From Polyangium sp. y55x31 (lineage in GTDB: Bacteria; Myxococcota_A; Polyangia; Polyangiales; Polyangiaceae), in contig NZ_JARZHG010000013.1 in NCBI RefSeq assembly GCF_029946505.1, positions 124,001-188,000 of the forward strand: DNA of 64,000 nucleotides. The letters run 5' to 3'. The position numbers and the translations under genes are program-made. The notes below the pieces were generated by a model. That model ran no database searches, was not told the origin of the DNA, and saw only the letters and a list, made by a program, of their open reading frames with translations. This document shows positions 61,114 to 64,000 of this stretch, piece by piece. Within the stretch, counting starts at the first letter, position 1. The number at the start of each line of letters is the position of its first letter.

Positions 61114-61902
61114 TTACCCGCGCAGGCGCTCGGTGAAAAACGCGAGCACGCGGTCGAGCGCCTGTCGCGTGGGGTGACCCGCCTCGTCGACGAGGTCGTT
61201 CGTCACGACCGAGTGGGCGCGCTGCGGGAGGCCCCAGCGGTTGCCCGGACCCGAGTCGATTTCGATGGTCTCGACCGCGGAGCCGAGCTCCTTGCGCAGG
61301 GAGACGAAGCGCTCGCCCGGGCAAAGTGCGTCGTGCGTGAATCGCATGGCGAGCACCTGCGCGCCGGCCGCGCATCGCTCCTTCACCGCGGCGAGATCAC
61401 GCTCCGATATGTGCATGCCCGCGCGGCGCGCCGCGCCGAGGCCGATCGGGAGCGACGGCTGGCTCAGCACCGGCGCCGCGACCGTGGGATCGACCATGAG
61501 CGAGAGCGCGAAATTGCCCGTGATGCACATTCCGATCGCGCCGACACCCTTGCCCCCGAGCTCCGCGTGCACGTGGCGGCAGAGCGCGCGCAGCCAATCG
61601 ACGAGGGGGCTCGATTCGTTCGCCGCGAGCACGGCGAACTCGCGCGAGATGCAGGCGCGCGCGAGCTCGGTGAGGGCGTAGGGCATCGAGAGCGGTTTTC
61701 CCGGCGTCCCGAAGAGTTGCGGCATGAAGACCGTGAACCCCTCGGCGGCGACGCGCTCGGCGAAACGAATCACCGAAGGCGTGATGCCGGGCATCTCGGT
61801 CATGATGACGACGCCGGGCCCGCTGCCGCGACGGTAAACGTCTTTCTCGGCGCCGTCGTGGGTGAAGGATTCGCGCTTGAAACCGTCGAGCTCGATGGCC
61901 AT
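61114..61902 (-). CDS. Dienelactone hydrolase family protein
   Basis: A 262-residue alpha/beta hydrolase. Cys nucleophile in GAIGMCITGNFAL (G-x-C-x-G), with Glu in MTEMPGI, Asp in FTHDALCPGERF and His near QRAHSVVTN, which is the DLH triad pattern. Opens lactone rings or cuts small esters in the cytosol. Start 61902 chosen; the frame extends to 61935. Convergent with the methyltransferase gene. Confidence 0.87.
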   Translation of the reverse strand: MAIELDGFKRESFTHDGAEKDVYRRGSGPGVVIMTEMPGITPSVIRFAERVAAEGFTVFMPQLFGTPGKPLSMPYALTELARACISREFAVLAANESSPLVDWLRALCRHVHAELGGKGVGAIGMCITGNFALSLMVDPTVAAPVLSQPSLPIGLGAARRAGMHISERDLAAVKERCAAGAQVLAMRFTHDALCPGERFVSLRKELGSAVETIEIDSGPGNRWGLPQRAHSVVTNDLVDEAGHPTRQALDRVLAFFTERLRG

Positions 61903-61931
61903 GGCCGCGCATGCTAGCGCGGATCCCTCCC

Positions 61932-63374
61932 TCAATAAAGGGACTCGACCGCCTGCTGATGCACTTCCTTGCGCTTGCGAACGACGGAGGGGGCCTCCGA
62001 GGGCATCGGCATGGGCGTGGACATGGTGTCGTCCGAGAATTCGTATTCGTAGCCCGATGGGGACTTCGACGGCGGGGCCGGGCGATCGGCCTCGGGCATG
62101 TCCTTGGCCACCGAGGTCATGTTCGCCGCGAGCTTGTCGAGCTCGGCGCTCGGCGTGCGCTTCGATTGCGCGAGGGCCGCCGCGGCGCCCTTTTCGAGCA
62201 TCCCGCGCGCGCGTACGTACGAGCCCTGCTTGCCGAGCTCGAGTGCCTGGAGCGTCGTCGCGGACGCCTCGGCGAGCGCGGCCGAGAGCTCGACCGCGGG
62301 GTTTTTCGCCTTCGCGACCTCGGCCTCGTCGAGCGTCGTCCGCGCGCCGAGGTAGAGGTGCCGCTCGAGGCGGCCGGCCTGTTCGAGCGCGTCTTCGAAC
62401 GTGAGCACCGCGTCGAGCAGCTCGATCGGCACGCCCGCCTTGCGCGGCGTCACCGTCATTCGAACGACGACGTCGCGGCTGTCCCCGCGCACGATGTCGC
62501 CGAGCGGCAAGTAGGCAGCGGCGCTGCCCGGCGAGATCACTTCATTACCAACGATCGTGTCGATCCGGACGCCGGGGCCGGGCGTCAGCCTGACCGAGGC
62601 CTGGCGGCCGTAGACCGTGTCGAGGCGATCGAGCTCCTCCCGGAAGAACCCCGCGAGTTTGTCCGCGCTCTCGATGTAGCGGTACCTCCCGCCGGACATG
62701 TTCGCGATTTTCCCCATGAGCGTCTCGTCGTAATCGAGCCCGAGCCCGAGCGTCGTGATCGCGACGCCGCGCTCGGCGGCCCTCTTCGTGGTGTATTCGA
62801 GGTTTGCCGCCTGGTTCGGGATGCCGTCGCCAAGGAGCACGACGCGGTTCACGCCATTCGGATTGTAATGCAGGAGCACCTGGTCGAGCGCCGTCTGGAG
62901 CCCGCCCGCCATTTCGGTCGTGCCGCTCGCCTCCATGGCCGCGATGCGCCGGCGCGCCTCTTCGCGGACCTCGTCGTCGAGCTCGGTCGATTCGAGGAGG
63001 ACCTCGGCCTTCGAATGAAACACGACGACCGCGAGCCGGTCGCCATCCTTGAGCGAGTCGATCACCTGCAGGCTCGCGCGGCGCGCGGCCACGATTCCCT
63101 CGCCTTCCATCGAGCCCGAGGTATCGATTGCGAGCGCGACGTTCACCGGGCCACGCTCGCGCGCGGGGCGCGGCGCCGTGGCGATACGGAGGACGGCGTA
63201 GACCGTGCTGTCCCCGTTCGCGAGGAGCATGGGCGAACCGAGCAGCGCCTCCACGCGGACCGCGTTCGGATCTCGCGCGCCCGAGGGCGACGCGGCCGGT
63301 CCGCAGCCGAGGACGAAGAAGACGGCGGCGACGAGGAGGAGGTGTATCGACGAACGAAACGCGAGATCTCTCAT
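61932..63374 (-). CDS. VWA-domain lipoprotein
   Basis: A 480-residue lipoprotein (Cys 24, FVLGC). The von Willebrand A domain (about 76-250) has a full MIDAS: DTSGSM at 84-89, Thr in SGTTEM and Asp in LLGDGIPN. Then a beta domain (VRLTPGPGVRIDTIVG... DVVVRMTVTPRKAG) and a helical part, ending in a Lys/Arg-rich tail. The layout resembles YfbK-like VWA proteins. Binds partner proteins through a metal ion. Ends 30 bases upstream of the dienelactone hydrolase start; probably the same transcript. Confidence 0.88.
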   Translation of the reverse strand: MRDLAFRSSIHLLLVAAVFFVLGCGPAASPSGARDPNAVRVEALLGSPMLLANGDSTVYAVLRIATAPRPARERGPVNVALAIDTSGSMEGEGIVAARRASLQVIDSLKDGDRLAVVVFHSKAEVLLESTELDDEVREEARRRIAAMEASGTTEMAGGLQTALDQVLLHYNPNGVNRVVLLGDGIPNQAANLEYTTKRAAERGVAITTLGLGLDYDETLMGKIANMSGGRYRYIESADKLAGFFREELDRLDTVYGRQASVRLTPGPGVRIDTIVGNEVISPGSAAAYLPLGDIVRGDSRDVVVRMTVTPRKAGVPIELLDAVLTFEDALEQAGRLERHLYLGARTTLDEAEVAKAKNPAVELSAALAEASATTLQALELGKQGSYVRARGMLEKGAAAALAQSKRTPSAELDKLAANMTSVAKDMPEADRPAPPSKSPSGYEYEFSDDTMSTPMPMPSEAPSVVRKRKEVHQQAVESLY

Positions 63375-63554
63375 GGCGACTCCGGAGCCCGCCTAAGACG
63401 CACGAAGGCGCCGGAAGATTTGGCGGCGTGTCAACAGGTCGCGCTCGTTCTGCCCGCGGATCTACGCCTCGTCGTGAAGGGCGGCCCCGCCCGGCGTGCG
63501 AGCTGGGACGTGCTCGGCCTCGTGCCCTCAGCGCGAATCGGGTAGGCTTTCGCC

Positions 63555-63830
63555 ATGGTCTCCACCGTTCATTGCCCGAACTGCGGGGCGCCTGCGCAAG
63601 CGGGCAGCGCCGCCTGTTTTTATTGCCGCGCCGTACTCGCGTGGCCCGGCGCGCCCGGCGGCACATCGCAGGCGAGCGGACCCGGCGGCATGCCGGCCGG
63701 GGTCGTCGACGCGCTGCGCGCGGGCAACAAGATCGAGGCGATCCGGCTCTACCGAGAAGCGCGGAAATCCTCGCTCCTCGACGCGAAGAACGCCGTGGAT
63801 GCTCTGGAAAAACAGCTCGGCCTCGCTTGA
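63555..63830 (+). CDS. Zinc-ribbon protein with L7/L12-like helix pair
   Basis: A 91-residue cytosolic protein. Residues 1-28 are a zinc ribbon (CPNCGAPAQAGSAACFYC). A Gly/Ala/Pro linker leads to a helical tail (VVDALRAGNKIEAIRLYREARKSSLLDAKNAVDALEKQL) that looks like the helical core of the L7/L12 C-terminal domain. Such zinc-ribbon/L12-CTD proteins are known but unassigned. Compare the L7/L12-like gene at 1048-1434. Confidence 0.8.
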   Translation: MVSTVHCPNCGAPAQAGSAACFYCRAVLAWPGAPGGTSQASGPGGMPAGVVDALRAGNKIEAIRLYREARKSSLLDAKNAVDALEKQLGLA

Positions 63831-63864
63831 GCTCGGCTGAGGCGTGCCAGATCTTCGGAGGGAC

Positions 63865-63893
63865 TTGATCGAACGGACGGCGTCCGTTATGTT
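63865..63893 (+). promoter_or_regulatory. Promoter with internal palindrome
   Basis: -35 TTGATC (63865-63870), 17-base spacer, -10 TATGTT (63888-63893). The spacer holds ACGGAC-GGC-GTCCGT (63873-63887), a perfect dyad placed to block polymerase. The start codon of the edge-cut gene follows at 63927 with GGAGG upstream. Confidence 0.65.
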
Positions 63894-63926
63894 GGACGAC
63901 ACCACGCTTTGTTGGAGGGTCGTCCG

Positions 63927-64000
63927 ATGAACCAGCGCAGCGCTCGTATAATCGATCTTGACGAGGTGCGAAGGAAGCGCGCAGACGAGCAGCGCCGGAA
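63927..64000 (+). CDS. Unknown protein, N-terminal part, cut by window edge
   Basis: ATG with a GGAGGG Shine-Dalgarno 8 bases upstream. Only about 24 residues are seen (RSARIIDLDEVRRKRADEQ), basic and likely helical. No family can be named. The clear promoter and ribosome binding site make this a real gene. Confidence 0.6.
   Translation, partial: MNQRSARIIDLDEVRRKRADEQRR

Overview
The window is high-GC DNA with strong G/C third-position bias. It is rich in lipoproteins with glycine/alanine/serine linkers and carries two C-terminal Cys + hydrophobic + Arg-cluster sorting tails of the MYXO-CTERM kind. Together with many one-component regulators and large Cys-repeat surface proteins, this points to a myxobacterium, probably of the Polyangiaceae/Sorangiineae (inference from style, not from a marker gene). 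I see no rRNA, tRNA, CRISPR array, insertion sequence or phage module. Coding density is high and no gene-free stretch exceeds about 300 bases.

Layout. 1-3.1 kb: edge-cut S41-like protease, small Cys protein, L7/L12-like protein, and an aldo/keto reductase-TetR operon with a clear promoter/operator. 3.2-9.7 kb: surface lipoproteins (beta-propeller, FG-GAP, Gly-repeat) and a large KatE-type catalase. 9.7-17.3 kb: methionine aminopeptidase, a LysR DNA-binding domain without a sensor, GST, then a BlaI repressor coupled to an M56 protease fused to a lytic transglycosylase and an M23 peptidase, then two lipoproteins. 17.3-25.8 kb: cytochrome c, hydrolase, NarL-type two-component pair, a cytochrome/copper-monooxygenase lipoprotein facing a TetR gene, and two P1-family peptidases. 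25.8-35.7 kb: PD40 lipoprotein, coiled-coil protein, AraC regulator opposite a Rieske oxygenase, and three minus-strand genes (porin-like protein, STAND regulator with a C-terminal winged helix, trypsin-like pseudo-protease with barrel-like tail). These last three share an AT-rich 14-bp motif upstream. 35.8-45.4 kb: ankyrin-like membrane protein, YetF pair, class A beta-lactamase, EF-hand lipoprotein, CLC channel with CBS domains, PepSY-like protein, and a TetR-ABC exporter operon. 45.5-55.7 kb: a 1718-residue repeat protein, then a regulator/substrate-binding/TonB-receptor/lipoprotein cluster with a damaged junction. 55.8-64 kb: lipid-kinase-like protein, sugar ABC importer without ATPase, O-methyltransferase, dienelactone hydrolase, VWA lipoprotein, zinc-ribbon protein, and an edge-cut gene.

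The most unusual system is BlaI plus the M56-transglycosylase-M23 fusion (11.7-14.1 kb). It has the layout of BlaI/BlaR1 beta-lactam sensing, but the penicillin-binding sensor is replaced by two peptidoglycan hydrolases. The operator sits between the -35 and -10 of a promoter that may give a leaderless mRNA. Second is a probable three-gene regulon at 30.5-35.7 kb marked by the shared TTAA-N6-TTAA element.
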